The position numbers and the translations under genes are program-made. Shown piece after piece: positions 26,830 through 36,314 of a DNA stretch of 64,000 nucleotides (the stretch's first letter is position 1; each line of letters opens with the position of its first letter). Origin of the DNA: Yoonia sp. BS5-3 (GTDB lineage Bacteria; Pseudomonadota; Alphaproteobacteria; Rhodobacterales; Rhodobacteraceae); the NCBI RefSeq assembly GCF_038069655.2, contig NZ_CP150951.2:2630001-2694000 (forward strand), read 5' to 3'. Below the pieces are notes generated by a model. That model was not told the origin of the DNA and searched no databases. It saw only the letters and a list, made by a program, of their open reading frames with translations.

Positions 26830-27900
26830 ATGCAGTCCCCCCGGCTTGAGATCGCAAATATCGTCAAGGACTATGGCGGGCGGCGTGTTGTTGATGACGT
26901 CAGCTTGCAGGTGATGCCCGGGCAGGTGACGTGCCTTTTGGGGCCATCAGGCTGCGGGAAATCGACAACGCTGCGGATTATTGCCGGGGTGGAAAAACAG
27001 GATCGGGGGACGATCCATGTCGATGGAAAACTGGTCTGTGACACCGTTTTTCGCCTGCCGCCTGAGGCCCGATCAATCGGGCTGATGTTCCAGGATTTCG
27101 CGTTGTTCCCACATCTGACCGTTGGCCAGAACGTGGCCTTCGGATTGCAAACGCGGGACGCGGGGGCGCGGGTCCAGGCATTGCTTGATAAGGTTGGCAT
27201 GACCCGGCATATCGATGACTACCCGCATCAGCTTTCGGGTGGCGAGCAGCAGCGCGTCGCCTTGGCGCGGGCCCTGGCGCCCAAGCCGCAGATCATGCTG
27301 ATGGATGAGCCCTTCTCGGGCCTCGATGACCGCCTGCGCGACGACATCCGGGACGAAACGCTCGCGGTGCTTAAAGACGAAGGAACAGCGGTGCTGCTGG
27401 TGACGCATGAACCCGGCGAGGCGATGCGCATGGCCGATGAAATCGCGTTGATGCGCGATGGCCGGGTTGTGCAGCAAGGGGCACCTTATAACATCTACAA
27501 TGCGCCGATTGATCGGGCGGCAGCGGCCTTTTTCAGCGATATCAATGTGATACCAGGTGTTGTGCAGGGTGCGCTGACCGATACGCCCTTCGGGCAATTT
27601 CTGGCGCCGGGCCTGCCCGACGGGACTGAAGTTGATATCGTGATCCGCCCGCAGCATCTAAAGATCGATTTTGACCGTGGCGGGCGGGGCCCAAAACCAA
27701 CCTCGTCCGAGGGCACAGCAGCCCGGGCCACCGTCGCGCGGGCGCGATTCATGGGGGCGTCCAGTCTGGTCGAATTTCGGATGGACTATGATGGATCAAT
27801 CCTGAAAGCGGTTGTGCCATCGGTCTTTCTGCCCAAGCCGGGCACAGCGCTGTGGCTGATGATCCGGCGCGACCGCTGCTTTGTGTTTCCGCGTGCGTGA
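26830..27900 (+). CDS. FbpC-like ABC transporter ATP-binding protein, orphan
   Basis: 356 residues from the ATG at 26830; the frame extends to a TTG at 26764. Walker A GPSGCGKST, Q-loop FQDFALFPHLTVGQN, signature LSGGEQQRVALARAL, Walker B IMLMDEPFSGLD, H-loop VTHEPGEA. A C-terminal TOBE-like part follows (DIVIRPQHLKIDF, then ATVARARFMGASSLVEFRM). The whole resembles iron(III), putrescine or spermidine uptake ATPases. No permease or binding protein lies in the window, so the partner and substrate are unknown. It follows AlkC by 75 bp. Confidence 0.9.
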   Translation: MQSPRLEIANIVKDYGGRRVVDDVSLQVMPGQVTCLLGPSGCGKSTTLRIIAGVEKQDRGTIHVDGKLVCDTVFRLPPEARSIGLMFQDFALFPHLTVGQNVAFGLQTRDAGARVQALLDKVGMTRHIDDYPHQLSGGEQQRVALARALAPKPQIMLMDEPFSGLDDRLRDDIRDETLAVLKDEGTAVLLVTHEPGEAMRMADEIALMRDGRVVQQGAPYNIYNAPIDRAAAAFFSDINVIPGVVQGALTDTPFGQFLAPGLPDGTEVDIVIRPQHLKIDFDRGGRGPKPTSSEGTAARATVARARFMGASSLVEFRMDYDGSILKAVVPSVFLPKPGTALWLMIRRDRCFVFPRA

Positions 27901-28213
27901 GTGATGAGGCGCCAGCGCTCGGCGCATCAATCGATGTTAAGAAACGTGCAGTATGCCGTGGCTTATTTACCCGTCGAATATGGACATGATCCAAGCAGAG
28001 GATGCCTTGTCGCAAAATGCAGCGAACGGCAGGATTGAGCCCAAAGTGACCGATGCTGCGGGCTGCACGAATGTCCACTGATCAAAAAATTGGCTGATGG
28101 ACCTGCCACGGTCGGACCTAGCTCTATCTGCGTTCTCCAAAACGCATCGACGGGGCCACAGTGATCCTATATCCCCCGAGTAGCCAAATTTCCTGCAGTC
28201 AGAGGACCCGCAA
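27901..28213. other. Gene-free stretch with dispersed repeat copy A
   Basis: A 313-bp gap with no convincing gene. At 28033-28078 it carries a 46-base segment that matches 36 of 46 positions at 37881-37926 in the same orientation; both include GAGCCCA and GATGCTGCGG. The segment recalls intergenic remnants common in roseobacter genomes. The GC content falls towards the downstream orphan gene. A GAGGA ribosome site at the right end serves that gene. Confidence 0.5.
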
Positions 28214-28696
28214 ATGGAACCAGAATTTGTCGACGGTGTTATATTCGACGCACTTACGTTTTTGCGGTCGGCAGCAAACCAAAATGGCCCAGAAATCATA
28301 ACATTCGCTTTGTACTTCGATCATGAAGGAAGTGCGCTTTCGGTTTGTGCAGATACCATCGAAAATTCACAAAGAACCGTCGATCAAACAAACTCTTTCA
28401 ATTTCAAATACTTCTCCAAAGCGATTGAGCATAGCGATCTGGAAAAGGCGTCTCTGTGGCAATGCAATATTGGCCGCAGCCTGAGTGTAGGTGACTTCAA
28501 GCATGTCAATCTTGCACGAAGAGATATGCCAAGTCATATGAGCGCTACCAAGCTATTTTTGGAAATGCCAAAAGGCATAATGCGCCATACACATTCGATT
28601 CTTGCGGTGTGCGATCCACGCAATCAGATCGTATTTGCTACCTCGACAGAGAATGATGAAGTTGGTCTGGTTTGGAGCCCACCAACAAACACTTAA
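28214..28696 (+). CDS. Hypothetical protein in AT-richer insert
   Basis: 160 residues with no recognised domain. Content: MEPEFVDGVIFDALTFLRSAANQN, then YFDHEGSALSVCADTIEN and FLEMPKGIMRHTHSILAV. No signal peptide or membrane segment. The start has GAGGA eight bases before the ATG. It is noticeably richer in A and T than its neighbours and is flanked by repeat-like non-coding DNA, so recent acquisition is likely. The protein could be a stray effector or an orphan. Confidence 0.55.
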   Translation: MEPEFVDGVIFDALTFLRSAANQNGPEIITFALYFDHEGSALSVCADTIENSQRTVDQTNSFNFKYFSKAIEHSDLEKASLWQCNIGRSLSVGDFKHVNLARRDMPSHMSATKLFLEMPKGIMRHTHSILAVCDPRNQIVFATSTENDEVGLVWSPPTNT

Positions 28697-28868
28697 ATCC
28701 TCCGAAAAGCGCTCAGCACAACAACATTGATTTAAGCGATGTTCCATAAGCAGTCATTGGCGCAACCTCAGCGAAAGCTCACTTTGTCCGCATAGTAGCC
28801 TTACGTGAAATAATCCGCAAACTTCTGCTTTGATCTTCCAAACACGCTCGGCTTTACGCTTAAAGTCG

Positions 28869-29111
28869 CTATTTTGCTCGCGCTGCCCGGCCACCGCGAC
28901 GTTTGGTGATTTCACCAGCGCGCGCAGGCAGCGCGTCCATCACCGCTTGGCGTGCCGCTGCAGTCATCCCCGACCAGGCGCCTATCTCGTCAATGGAACG
29001 CAGACAGCCAACGCAAAGGCGGCTTTCGGGATGGATGACGCAGGTCTTGACGCAAGGGCTTTCGATCTCAGCGCGGGCCCAGATGTGATCAGTGTTCTCA
29101 GATTTACTCAT
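28869..29111 (-). CDS. DUF1289 small cysteine protein
   Basis: 80 residues with the DUF1289 pattern [27 protein letters not shown], with four conserved Cys (CxxxC and CxxC) likely to bind zinc or an Fe-S cluster, and a basic tail ([12 protein letters not shown]). Its start overlaps the ruvX stop (29108-29111). The function is unknown. Confidence 0.88.
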   Translation of the reverse strand: MSKSENTDHIWARAEIESPCVKTCVIHPESRLCVGCLRSIDEIGAWSGMTAAARQAVMDALPARAGEITKRRGGRAARAK

Positions 29112-29584
29112 CCTTGGGTCCTCATATAGGTCAGCCGGTCCAGCATACCTTGCAGAATATAACCCGCAGCGACATGGTCGATCACCTCTGCGCGACGTTT
29201 GCGTGACGTATCCGCCTCGAGCAGGGCGCGTTCGGCGGCGACGGTTGACAACCGTTCATCCCAAAAGGTGATCGGCAAGGGGGTCAGTTTTTCCAGATTG
29301 CGGGCAAAGGCGCGGGTGGCCTGACAGCGCGGTCCCTCTGATCCATCCATATTCATGGGCAGCCCCAGCACCAGGCCGGTGACCATGCGATGCGACGTGA
29401 TTTCAAGCAGTTTGGCCGCATCGATCCCGAATTTCTTGCGCCGGATCGTTTGCAGCGGCGAGGCAACGCTGCGCATCGAATCTGAGATCGCCAAACCAAT
29501 CGTTGCCGTGCCCAGATCAAGCCCGGCAAGCGGGCCCAGATCGGGCAGCGCATCCAGAAATGCGTCAGGTGTTTCGCAGATCAT
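29108..29584 (-). CDS. ruvX: Putative Holliday junction resolvase / pre-16S rRNA nuclease (YqgF)
   Basis: 158 residues, RNase H-like fold: [29 protein letters not shown], then [55 protein letters not shown]. The acidic active-site residues Asp in DLGT, Glu in DERLST and Asp in IDHVAA are kept. The family is linked to 16S rRNA 5' maturation in some bacteria. I took the ATG at 29584, which overlaps the ccmI stop; the ORF remains open upstream. It is in an operon with ccmI and the DUF1289 gene. Confidence 0.92.
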   Translation of the reverse strand: MICETPDAFLDALPDLGPLAGLDLGTATIGLAISDSMRSVASPLQTIRRKKFGIDAAKLLEITSHRMVTGLVLGLPMNMDGSEGPRCQATRAFARNLEKLTPLPITFWDERLSTVAAERALLEADTSRKRRAEVIDHVAAGYILQGMLDRLTYMRTQG

Positions 29585-30864
29585 TCCAGGACCCCTGCAT
29601 CGCGGGCGGCATTGGTCAGGATTTCCATATCGCGCATCGAGCTGACAAAGACCTGTTGGGCTTCCTGCCATACGGTGCTGGCGGCGTCGAAATCACCCAG
29701 CACGGCATAAGCGCGGATCAGACGGGCCCAATCCTCGGCCGGGCCGCCTTCGGTCGCAAGGCGCTCCGCAAGGCCGGATACCATGCCGCCAATCATCTCG
29801 GCTTGTTCTTCAGGGGTGAGATCTGCGGCTGCATCCATCTGTTCAAATGATGGGCCACGGGTTTCGGGCAGGGCATATTCAATCCCGGCGAAATAGGCGA
29901 CATCAGTGATCTGGGCGCGGGCGTTGGCGACGTGGAAATCATTGGGGTCTTCGCGCTCAACCAATTTGCGCCAGATACGAAACGCCAGATCGGCGCGGTC
30001 GGTTTGGTAATACAGTGCGCCCAGATAATAGCGGGCGGGGATACTGTCTGGATTGGCGGTCATGATGCGGTTGATCACTGCCTCAGATTCGGGCGACACC
30101 GCACCGCCGGCCGCGACAACCTGCAGATCCAGCAGCCGTTCCCAATCGGTCAGGCTGGCCGCGTCACCTTGAATAGTAATCACTTGGGCTTGGGCGGCAG
30201 CGGCACCTGCGTAATTGCGCAGCTCGACCTCGTGAAAGGCCAGGCGCGACCACGCTTCAAGATCATCGGGGCGGGTCGGGGCGATGGCGCGCAGCTGGGC
30301 AATCGCAGCGCGGTAATCCTCGGGCAGATCGACCGCTGGCGGGGGCGGGGCGATTGCCTCGAGCGCCGCTTGCGAGGGGCGATTTGCGCGCAAAGTTTCG
30401 CTGGTGTCCAGACGGGCCTGCAAAGGCAGATCGATATAGCCAGGGCGGCCAACGCCTTCGAAAAATAGGGGCGGCGCCAATTCGTGCAGCGTTGTGATAC
30501 GGTCTTCGGACATGCCAAGCTGACGGGCGATACCGGCTGGGCCGACATAGAGGACAACCGCCAAAACCAGACAAAACAGCACAACCAGCGGCGCGCCCCA
30601 GCGGCTGGGGCGGTCGGCCAAATCGGCCTTTTGCTGGCTGCGATTTGCAGCGAGCAATCGGCGGGCAACCTCAACCCGGGCGTTTTCGGCCTCCTGCGGT
30701 TCCAATAGCCCGCGTTCAAGATCACGCTCAATCTCGGCCAGTTGCGCCTGGTAGATTGCAACATCGGTGCTTTCGTCCTGGCGCGGGGCCGGGCGCAAAA
30801 GCGGTACGGTTATGACAGCCGTGGCAGCCAATGTCATCACAATACAGGTGAGCCAGAATAGCAT
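29581..30864 (-). CDS. ccmI: Cytochrome c maturation protein CcmI
   Basis: 427 residues from the ATG at 30864; an upstream start at 30906 is possible. Membrane-anchored: N-terminal segment [22 protein letters not shown], a short leucine-zipper-like helix ([34 protein letters not shown]), a second segment around [16 protein letters not shown], then a long TPR-rich periplasmic part ([50 protein letters not shown]). It delivers apocytochrome c to the haem ligase. It lies far from the ccmABCDG cluster at 60.5 kb. Confidence 0.92.
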   Translation of the reverse strand: MLFWLTCIVMTLAATAVITVPLLRPAPRQDESTDVAIYQAQLAEIERDLERGLLEPQEAENARVEVARRLLAANRSQQKADLADRPSRWGAPLVVLFCLVLAVVLYVGPAGIARQLGMSEDRITTLHELAPPLFFEGVGRPGYIDLPLQARLDTSETLRANRPSQAALEAIAPPPPAVDLPEDYRAAIAQLRAIAPTRPDDLEAWSRLAFHEVELRNYAGAAAAQAQVITIQGDAASLTDWERLLDLQVVAAGGAVSPESEAVINRIMTANPDSIPARYYLGALYYQTDRADLAFRIWRKLVEREDPNDFHVANARAQITDVAYFAGIEYALPETRGPSFEQMDAAADLTPEEQAEMIGGMVSGLAERLATEGGPAEDWARLIRAYAVLGDFDAASTVWQEAQQVFVSSMRDMEILTNAARDAGVLE

Positions 30865-31055
30865 CTTCAGCAGTCCCTTGGGTGACCCCGACATAGACCG
30901 GGGCACGGCCCAAGAAAAGGGGCTGCGACCTTGTCGACATCGGCGCGGGCGATCACATGTCGTAAATTGCAGGCCAGACGCCGCTGGCGGTCTTATGCGG
31001 CGACGCTGTTGCAGGCAAAAAAGGGGCAGGGTGCCCGAAAGGACAAGACCAACCT

Positions 31056-32300
31056 ATGAAACGATATTCCGCCTTTGCTATCGCGCGTGAGGCCCTGCGC
31101 AACCATCGCGGCTGGGACCGGGCATGGGCGAAGCGCAGCCCCAAACCCAAATATGATGTGATCATCGTTGGGGCAGGCGGGCATGGGCTGGCAACGGCTT
31201 ATTATCTTGGTAAGAATTTCGGCATCACAAATGTCGCGATCCTTGAAAAAGGCTGGCTGGGCGGCGGCAATACGGGGCGGAACACGACGATTATCCGCTC
31301 CAACTATCTGCAAGACGCGTCGGCCGCGATTTATGAAAAATCCCGCAGCCTGTATGAAACGCTGAGCCAGGATTTGAACTACAACGTGATGTTCAGCCCG
31401 CGCGGCGTGATCATGCTGGCGCAGACCCATCACGAGGTACGCGGCTACCAGCGCACGGCCCATGCGAACGCGCTGCAAGGGGTGCAGACCGAATGGATCG
31501 GACCCGCACGGGTCAAGGAACTTTGCCCGATCATGAATATCAGCGGGCCGCGTTACCCGGTGTTGGGCGGTCTGTGGCAAGCGCGGGGCGGCACCGCGCG
31601 GCATGATGCGGTGGCCTGGGGTTATGCGCGGGCTTGCTCGGATATGGGCATGGATGTGATCCAGAACTGCGAAGTCACGGGCATCCGGCAGGAATTTGGC
31701 AAAGTGACCGGGGTTGAGACGACCCAAGGCCCGATTGATTGCGATAAGCTGGGCATGGTCGCCTCCGGGCATTCGGGCGTTTTGGCGCAGATGGCTGGTT
31801 TCAGGCTGCCCATCGAAAGCGTGGCGCTGCAGGCCCTGGTGTCCGAGCCGATCAAACCTTGCATGGATGTGGTCGTTATGGCGAACACCGTGCATGGCTA
31901 TATGTCGCAATCGGATAAGGGTGAAATGGTGATTGGTGGTGGGGCTGACAGCTATAACAATTACACCCAACGCGGATCATTCCATCATATCGAAGAAACG
32001 GTGCGGGCATTGATCGAAACTTTTCCGATGATCTCTCGGCTCAAGATGTTGCGGCAATGGGGGGGGATTGTGGATATGACGGGGGACCGGTCGCCGATCT
32101 TGTCGAAAACCCCGGTTGAGGGCGTTTTCGTCAATTGCGGCTGGGGGACCGGCGGGTTCAAGGCCATTCCCGGCTCTGGCTGGGCCATGGCCGAATTGAT
32201 GGCAAAAGGGCAATCGCCGCTGACGGATGATTTCAGCATGTTCCGCTTCCGCGACGGAAAATTCATTGACGAAAGCGTGGCCGCAGGGGTGGCGCATTGA
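31056..32300 (+). CDS. soxB: Sarcosine oxidase subunit beta
   Basis: 414 residues. An FAD/FMN-bearing subunit of heterotetrameric sarcosine oxidase, which demethylates sarcosine with THF and O2 to glycine, methylene-THF and H2O2. Dinucleotide motif VIIVGAGGHGLATAYYLGK (about residues 35-53). H183 in GGTARHDAVAWGYA corresponds to the region where covalent FMN attaches in the family. The C-terminus has NCGWGTGGFKAIPGSGWAMAELM. soxD does not follow directly: two small genes separate them. Glycine betaine or creatine catabolism is the likely context. Confidence 0.95.
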   Translation: MKRYSAFAIAREALRNHRGWDRAWAKRSPKPKYDVIIVGAGGHGLATAYYLGKNFGITNVAILEKGWLGGGNTGRNTTIIRSNYLQDASAAIYEKSRSLYETLSQDLNYNVMFSPRGVIMLAQTHHEVRGYQRTAHANALQGVQTEWIGPARVKELCPIMNISGPRYPVLGGLWQARGGTARHDAVAWGYARACSDMGMDVIQNCEVTGIRQEFGKVTGVETTQGPIDCDKLGMVASGHSGVLAQMAGFRLPIESVALQALVSEPIKPCMDVVVMANTVHGYMSQSDKGEMVIGGGADSYNNYTQRGSFHHIEETVRALIETFPMISRLKMLRQWGGIVDMTGDRSPILSKTPVEGVFVNCGWGTGGFKAIPGSGWAMAELMAKGQSPLTDDFSMFRFRDGKFIDESVAAGVAH

Positions 32301-32317
32301 CCGGGGCGCAGCGCAGT

Positions 32318-32452
32318 CTATGCGGTATCGTCCGTCTGGTCGGTCTGGCGCGCCTCATCTGTGTCTTGCCCGCGCTGGGCGAAGGCTTCGGCCAGCATAA
32401 AGATGATTGCGGTGCTCAGGCCGCCGCCAAGGATGATCAACAACAATTCCAT
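32318..32452 (-). CDS. Candidate small membrane protein antisense to the soxB-soxD gap
   Basis: 44 residues. The frame starts MELLLIILGGGLSTAIIFMLAEAFA, a single membrane span, and continues with an acidic Gln/Asp-rich tail (GQDTDEARQTDQTDDTA). It converges with soxB across 17 bp. Only a weak ribosome site is seen before the ATG. The span and tail look non-random, but the length makes this uncertain. Confidence 0.4.
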   Translation of the reverse strand: MELLLIILGGGLSTAIIFMLAEAFAQRGQDTDEARQTDQTDDTA

Positions 32453-32619
32453 GCGCACAGGCTACCAAAAGCAGCGGCCAGGTCGATCCCGGCAAGCGAT
32501 GGCCGAGCCAAATCGGCATATTTGGCGGCGCTTGGCCCATTTTGTCCGGGGATTTCCGCCGATGTTTCGCTTTTAAGCAAGGTCGTTTTGATGGGGCCGT
32601 CTGAAAAGGAGGACACATC

Positions 32620-32841
32620 ATGGATGACTTCACTCAGTCCAAGGCCAGCGCAAGCACAGGCAGCGGCATCGGTTTTCTTATCGCCGCCGTCATTGTTGTA
32701 CTGGTTCTTCTCTACGCGCTTTTTGCAGGTGGATCGGTTGACCCAACGGTTGACCCGGCTGCAGCGGGCGCAGCCGATGGCGCAGCTCCGGTTCTTGAAG
32801 AAACAGCGCCCGCAGCACCAGCGGTGCCTGCGACCGACTAA
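32620..32841 (+). CDS. Small single-span membrane protein
   Basis: 73 residues. N-terminal polar region, then the membrane span GIGFLIAAVIVVLVLLYALF (about 17-36), and an Ala/Pro/Asp-rich tail of low complexity (PTVDPAAAGAADGAAPVLE). A strong AAAGGAGGA lies before the ATG. A clear hairpin terminator follows. Similar small proteins appear in other Rhodobacteraceae, but the function is unknown. It lies inside the sox region and has its own transcription unit. Confidence 0.7.
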   Translation: MDDFTQSKASASTGSGIGFLIAAVIVVLVLLYALFAGGSVDPTVDPAAAGAADGAAPVLEETAPAAPAVPATD

Positions 32842-32866
32842 CACGACCTCTTACCTCAGTACGATC

Positions 32867-32907
32867 AGGGGCGGACACGCGGCTGTGTCCGCCCTTGTTG
32901 CGTTTTT
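32867..32907 (+). terminator. Rho-independent terminator after the small membrane protein
   Basis: GGGCGGACAC pairs perfectly with GTGTCCGCCC over a six-base loop, followed by a T-rich tract with five T at 32903-32907. It separates the small gene from soxD. Confidence 0.8.
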
Positions 32908-32913
32908 GCAGGC

Positions 32914-32934
32914 TGTACATACGCCATATGTACA
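32914..32934. promoter_or_regulatory. Palindromic operator candidate upstream of soxD
   Basis: TGTACATA and TATGTACA form a perfect 8-bp inverted repeat around CGCCA. A further TGTAC half and CATATG lie just downstream (32940-32956). It lies 43 bp before soxD and after a terminator, where a promoter for soxDAG is expected. The TGTAC core recalls GntR-type sites, but no regulator gene is adjacent. Confidence 0.55.
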
Positions 32935-32976
32935 GCATCTGTACGCGAAACATATGCCCCAGACAAAGGCCTGCCC

Positions 32977-33306
32977 ATGCTGATCTTGCGATGCCCCTAT
33001 TGCGGCGTGGATGTCGATGAAACCGATTTGCACGCCGGCGGGCAGGCCCATCTGACCCGCGAAGGCCCCGGCTCATCCGATGCTGATTTTGAAGACTACC
33101 TGTTCATGCGCGAAAACCCCAAAGGGGTGCATTTCGAACGCTGGCGCCACGCCTATGGCTGCGGGAAATGGTTTCATGCGGCGCGCTGCACCGTCTCGCT
33201 TGAGGTCTTTGGCACCTATCCGGCCCAGACGCTGAGACCGCCAGAGGAGTTGTGTGATCGTATTGCAGCAAAGCGACCCGGCTGGTCATGGGGGCGCGGC
33301 GAATGA
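32977..33306 (+). CDS. soxD: Sarcosine oxidase subunit delta
   Basis: 109 residues. The zinc ligands C6 and C9 (RCPYCG), H58 and C62 (RHAYGCGKWFH) match the known site of SoxD. Adjacent conserved text is YLFMRENPKGVHFERW. It is the small zinc-binding subunit that completes the complex. The stop overlaps the soxA start (ATGA at 33303). It is the first gene of the soxD-A-G run, downstream of the palindrome. Confidence 0.95.
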   Translation: MLILRCPYCGVDVDETDLHAGGQAHLTREGPGSSDADFEDYLFMRENPKGVHFERWRHAYGCGKWFHAARCTVSLEVFGTYPAQTLRPPEELCDRIAAKRPGWSWGRGE

Positions 33307-36300
33307 GCACACGCCTTAGCGACTACGGCCGATTGCTAAACAGAAACAAAGCTGTAGAGTTCACATTTAACGGAAACCGGCTGCGCGGGTTCGCAGGGGA
33401 CACGCTGGCCTCGGCCTTGTTGGCCAACGACCAGATGCTTGTCGGGCGGTCGTTCAAATATCACAGACCGCGCGGTGTGGTCGCAGCGGGCGCTGAGGAA
33501 CCCAATGGCCTGGTCGGCCTTGGTGCCGATGGGCGGTTTGAGCCGAACCAGCGGATCACAACGACCGAGATTTTTGATGGTTTGACCGCAAAAACGCAAA
33601 ACCATTGGCCAAGCCTGGAATTTGATGTCGGCGCGATCAATGCGCGCCTGTCAAAACTGCTACCTGCCGGTTTTTATTACAAAATGTTCATGTATCCACG
33701 CGCCTTTTGGAAACATGTCTACGAACCTTTTATACGCAAATCTGCAGGTCTTGGCGCGGCCCCCAAGGACCGCGATGCAGATAGTTATGAACATTTTCAT
33801 GCCCATGTTGATGTTCTGGTCATCGGCGGCGGCGTGGCGGGACTGTCTGCTGCGTTGGCAGCAGGGCAATCCGGCGCGCGGGTGCTATTGATTGAGCAAG
33901 AACCCGACTGGGGTGGCCGCGCTGTTGTGGATCAGCCGGTCATCGATGGAATACCGGCGGATGAGTGGGTGAAGAATGCGCTGGAAGATATTGAAAAAAA
34001 TGAAAATATATCTATAAGATCGCGCTGCATGGGCGCTGGCGTTTACGATCACGGCTACGCTTTGGCCTATGAACGTCTGACCGATCACAGCCCTGCAACC
34101 GGCGGCCCGCGTCACCGGCTCTGGCGTATCCGGGCCAAGCAAATCATCACCGCGACAGGGGCAATCGAGCGCCCGCTTTCTTTTGCCGGAAACGATGTGC
34201 CGGGCGTGATTTTGGCCGCAGCCCTGCGGGATTACGTGGTGAATTACGGCGTCTCGGTCGGTGACCGTACGGTCATCGTGACGAACAATGATGACGCCTA
34301 TCGCACGGCGATTACGTTGAAACAGGCGGGGCTGGAAGTGCCTGCGATCATCGACGCGCGCACAGAGGCCAAGGGCGATCTGATCGACGAAGCCCGCGCC
34401 CTGGGGATCCACATTGCCTTTGGTAAGGGGATCGCCAAAGTCATGGGACGCAAGCGCGTGACCGGCGTTGGAATTTGTGCACAGGCTGGTGAAGGCGCCG
34501 TCCTGGAAGAGATCGCATGCGACTGCGTTGCGATGTCCGGCGGCTGGTCCCCGGTTGTGCATCTGTGGTCGCATTGCGGTGGCAAGCTGCATTGGGATGC
34601 AGCGCAGGCCATGTTCCGGCCTGATCCAGAGCGCCCGCCGAAAGGGCATGACGGTGCGGGTTTTGTCACCCCCGCCGGTACCGCAAATGGCAATCTGTTC
34701 ACCGGTGATGTGATACAGGATGGCTGGGCGGCCGGGCAGGCAGCTGCGCAAGCGGCGGGGCATCGCAAACGCATAGGGAAGGCGCCAAAGGGGGATGATG
34801 CACAAGAGGATGCGTTGGCGCCGGTTTGGATGATGCCGCAAGGCGCAGGCGATGGGCTGCGCAGCAAAGCCTGGCTGGATTTTCAGAATGATGTGAAAGT
34901 CTCAGACATCGTGCTGGCCGCCCAAGAGGGGTTCGAAAGCGTTGAACATGCCAAGCGCTATACGACGCTGGGCATGGCGACGGATCAGGGGAAGCTGAGC
35001 AATATCAACGGATTGGCAGTGCTTTCGCAATCGTTGAATGCAGATATCCCGGATGTCGGCACAACAACCTTCCGCCCGCCGTACACGCCTATTTCTATGG
35101 GCGCGATTGGGGGCCATGCAAAGGATGATTTGTTCCAGCCCGTGCGCCTAACGCCGGTATCTGATTGGTCAAACGCCCATGGCGCTGATAATGAACCGGT
35201 GGGCCAATGGCGCAGGCCTTACGCCTATTTGCGCACAGGCGAAAGCGTCGCGGATGCGGTCAATCGCGAGGTGAAAAATACCCGCGAAAATGTGGGCCTG
35301 CTGGATGCCTCAACCCTGGGCAAGCTGATTGTCAAAGGGCCCGACGCAGGGCGCTTTTTGGACATGATCTACACTAACATGATGTCGACGCTGCCTATTG
35401 GAAAATGCCGCTACGGGCTGATGTGTTCGGAAAACGGGTTTTTGATCGATGATGGTGTTGTGGCGCGATTGTCTGAGGATACATGGCTCTGCCACACCAC
35501 AACCGGGGGTGCGGATCACATCCATGCACATATGGAGGATTGGCTACAATGCGAATGGTGGGATTGGCAGGTTTATGTGGCCAATGTCACAGAACAATTT
35601 GCGCAGATTGCAGTTGTCGGACCTAACGCACGGAAAGTATTGGGAAAACTGGGCGGTATGGATGTTTCGGCCGAGGCAGTGCCGTTCATGCACTGGGCTG
35701 ACGGGCAAATCGGCGGCTTTGATGCGCGGGTCTTCCGCATCTCATTCTCGGGTGAGCTGTCTTATGAAATCGCCGTGCCCGCCGGGCAAGGCGCCGCCTT
35801 TTGGGAGGCGCTGGTCGCTGCAGGGGACGCGTTTGGCATGATGCCTTATGGCACTGAATGCCTGCATATTTTGCGGGCTGAGAAGGGCTTTATCATGATC
35901 GGTGATGAAACCGACGGCACCGTGATCCCGCAGGATCTGAACCTGCAATGGGCGCTATCCAAGAAAAAGGATGACTACTTAGGCAAGCGCGCGCATGAGC
36001 GCAGTCATATGGCCGACCCGGACCGCTGGAAGCTGGTTGGATTAGAGACGCTCGATGGTTCTGTCTTGCCGGATGGGGCCTATGCGGTCGACGAGGGGCG
36101 CAACGAAAACGGGCAGGTGAACACCCAAGGGCGCGTTACCTCAACCTATTATTCGGCCAATTTGGGGAGGGGCATTGCCATGGGGCTGGTGCGGCATGGG
36201 CCGGAACGCATGGGCGAGGTGATCGCATTTGCCAAGGTGGACGGCACAAAGGTGCAGGCCAAGATCGTTGATCCGGTTGTCTATGACAAAGAGGGGGCCA

Positions 36301-36314
36301 AGCAGAATGTCTAA
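33303..36314 (+). CDS. soxA: Sarcosine oxidase subunit alpha
   Basis: 1,003 residues from the ATG at 33303. Order of parts: N-terminal ferredoxin-like region (AVEFTFNGNRLRGFAGDTLASALLANDQMLVGRSFKYHRPRG), NAD-binding disulfide-reductase fold (VLVIGGGVAGLSAALAAGQSG, near residue 180; ITATGAIERPL), then a GcvT/aminomethyltransferase-like folate domain (ETLDGSVLPDG near the C-terminus; GMMPYGTECLHILRAEKGF). It passes the methylene group to THF. A short A/T-rich patch at 33985-34020 stays in frame. Confidence 0.96.
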   Translation: MSTRLSDYGRLLNRNKAVEFTFNGNRLRGFAGDTLASALLANDQMLVGRSFKYHRPRGVVAAGAEEPNGLVGLGADGRFEPNQRITTTEIFDGLTAKTQNHWPSLEFDVGAINARLSKLLPAGFYYKMFMYPRAFWKHVYEPFIRKSAGLGAAPKDRDADSYEHFHAHVDVLVIGGGVAGLSAALAAGQSGARVLLIEQEPDWGGRAVVDQPVIDGIPADEWVKNALEDIEKNENISIRSRCMGAGVYDHGYALAYERLTDHSPATGGPRHRLWRIRAKQIITATGAIERPLSFAGNDVPGVILAAALRDYVVNYGVSVGDRTVIVTNNDDAYRTAITLKQAGLEVPAIIDARTEAKGDLIDEARALGIHIAFGKGIAKVMGRKRVTGVGICAQAGEGAVLEEIACDCVAMSGGWSPVVHLWSHCGGKLHWDAAQAMFRPDPERPPKGHDGAGFVTPAGTANGNLFTGDVIQDGWAAGQAAAQAAGHRKRIGKAPKGDDAQEDALAPVWMMPQGAGDGLRSKAWLDFQNDVKVSDIVLAAQEGFESVEHAKRYTTLGMATDQGKLSNINGLAVLSQSLNADIPDVGTTTFRPPYTPISMGAIGGHAKDDLFQPVRLTPVSDWSNAHGADNEPVGQWRRPYAYLRTGESVADAVNREVKNTRENVGLLDASTLGKLIVKGPDAGRFLDMIYTNMMSTLPIGKCRYGLMCSENGFLIDDGVVARLSEDTWLCHTTTGGADHIHAHMEDWLQCEWWDWQVYVANVTEQFAQIAVVGPNARKVLGKLGGMDVSAEAVPFMHWADGQIGGFDARVFRISFSGELSYEIAVPAGQGAAFWEALVAAGDAFGMMPYGTECLHILRAEKGFIMIGDETDGTVIPQDLNLQWALSKKKDDYLGKRAHERSHMADPDRWKLVGLETLDGSVLPDGAYAVDEGRNENGQVNTQGRVTSTYYSANLGRGIAMGLVRHGPERMGEVIAFAKVDGTKVQAKIVDPVVYDKEGAKQNV

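Noticed and set aside
28830..29129. A 99-codon frame opposite DUF1289
   Set aside because: It is the antisense of a gene with a conserved cysteine pattern and has no ribosome site.
30907..31055. Possible glycine riboswitch before soxB
   Set aside because: The conserved glycine-aptamer core bases are not found; only generic GC-rich hairpins are present.
33985..34020. A-rich patch in soxA with a slippery A-AAA-AAT heptamer
   Set aside because: A -1 shift would meet TGA at once, and the zero frame continues through conserved soxA sequence.
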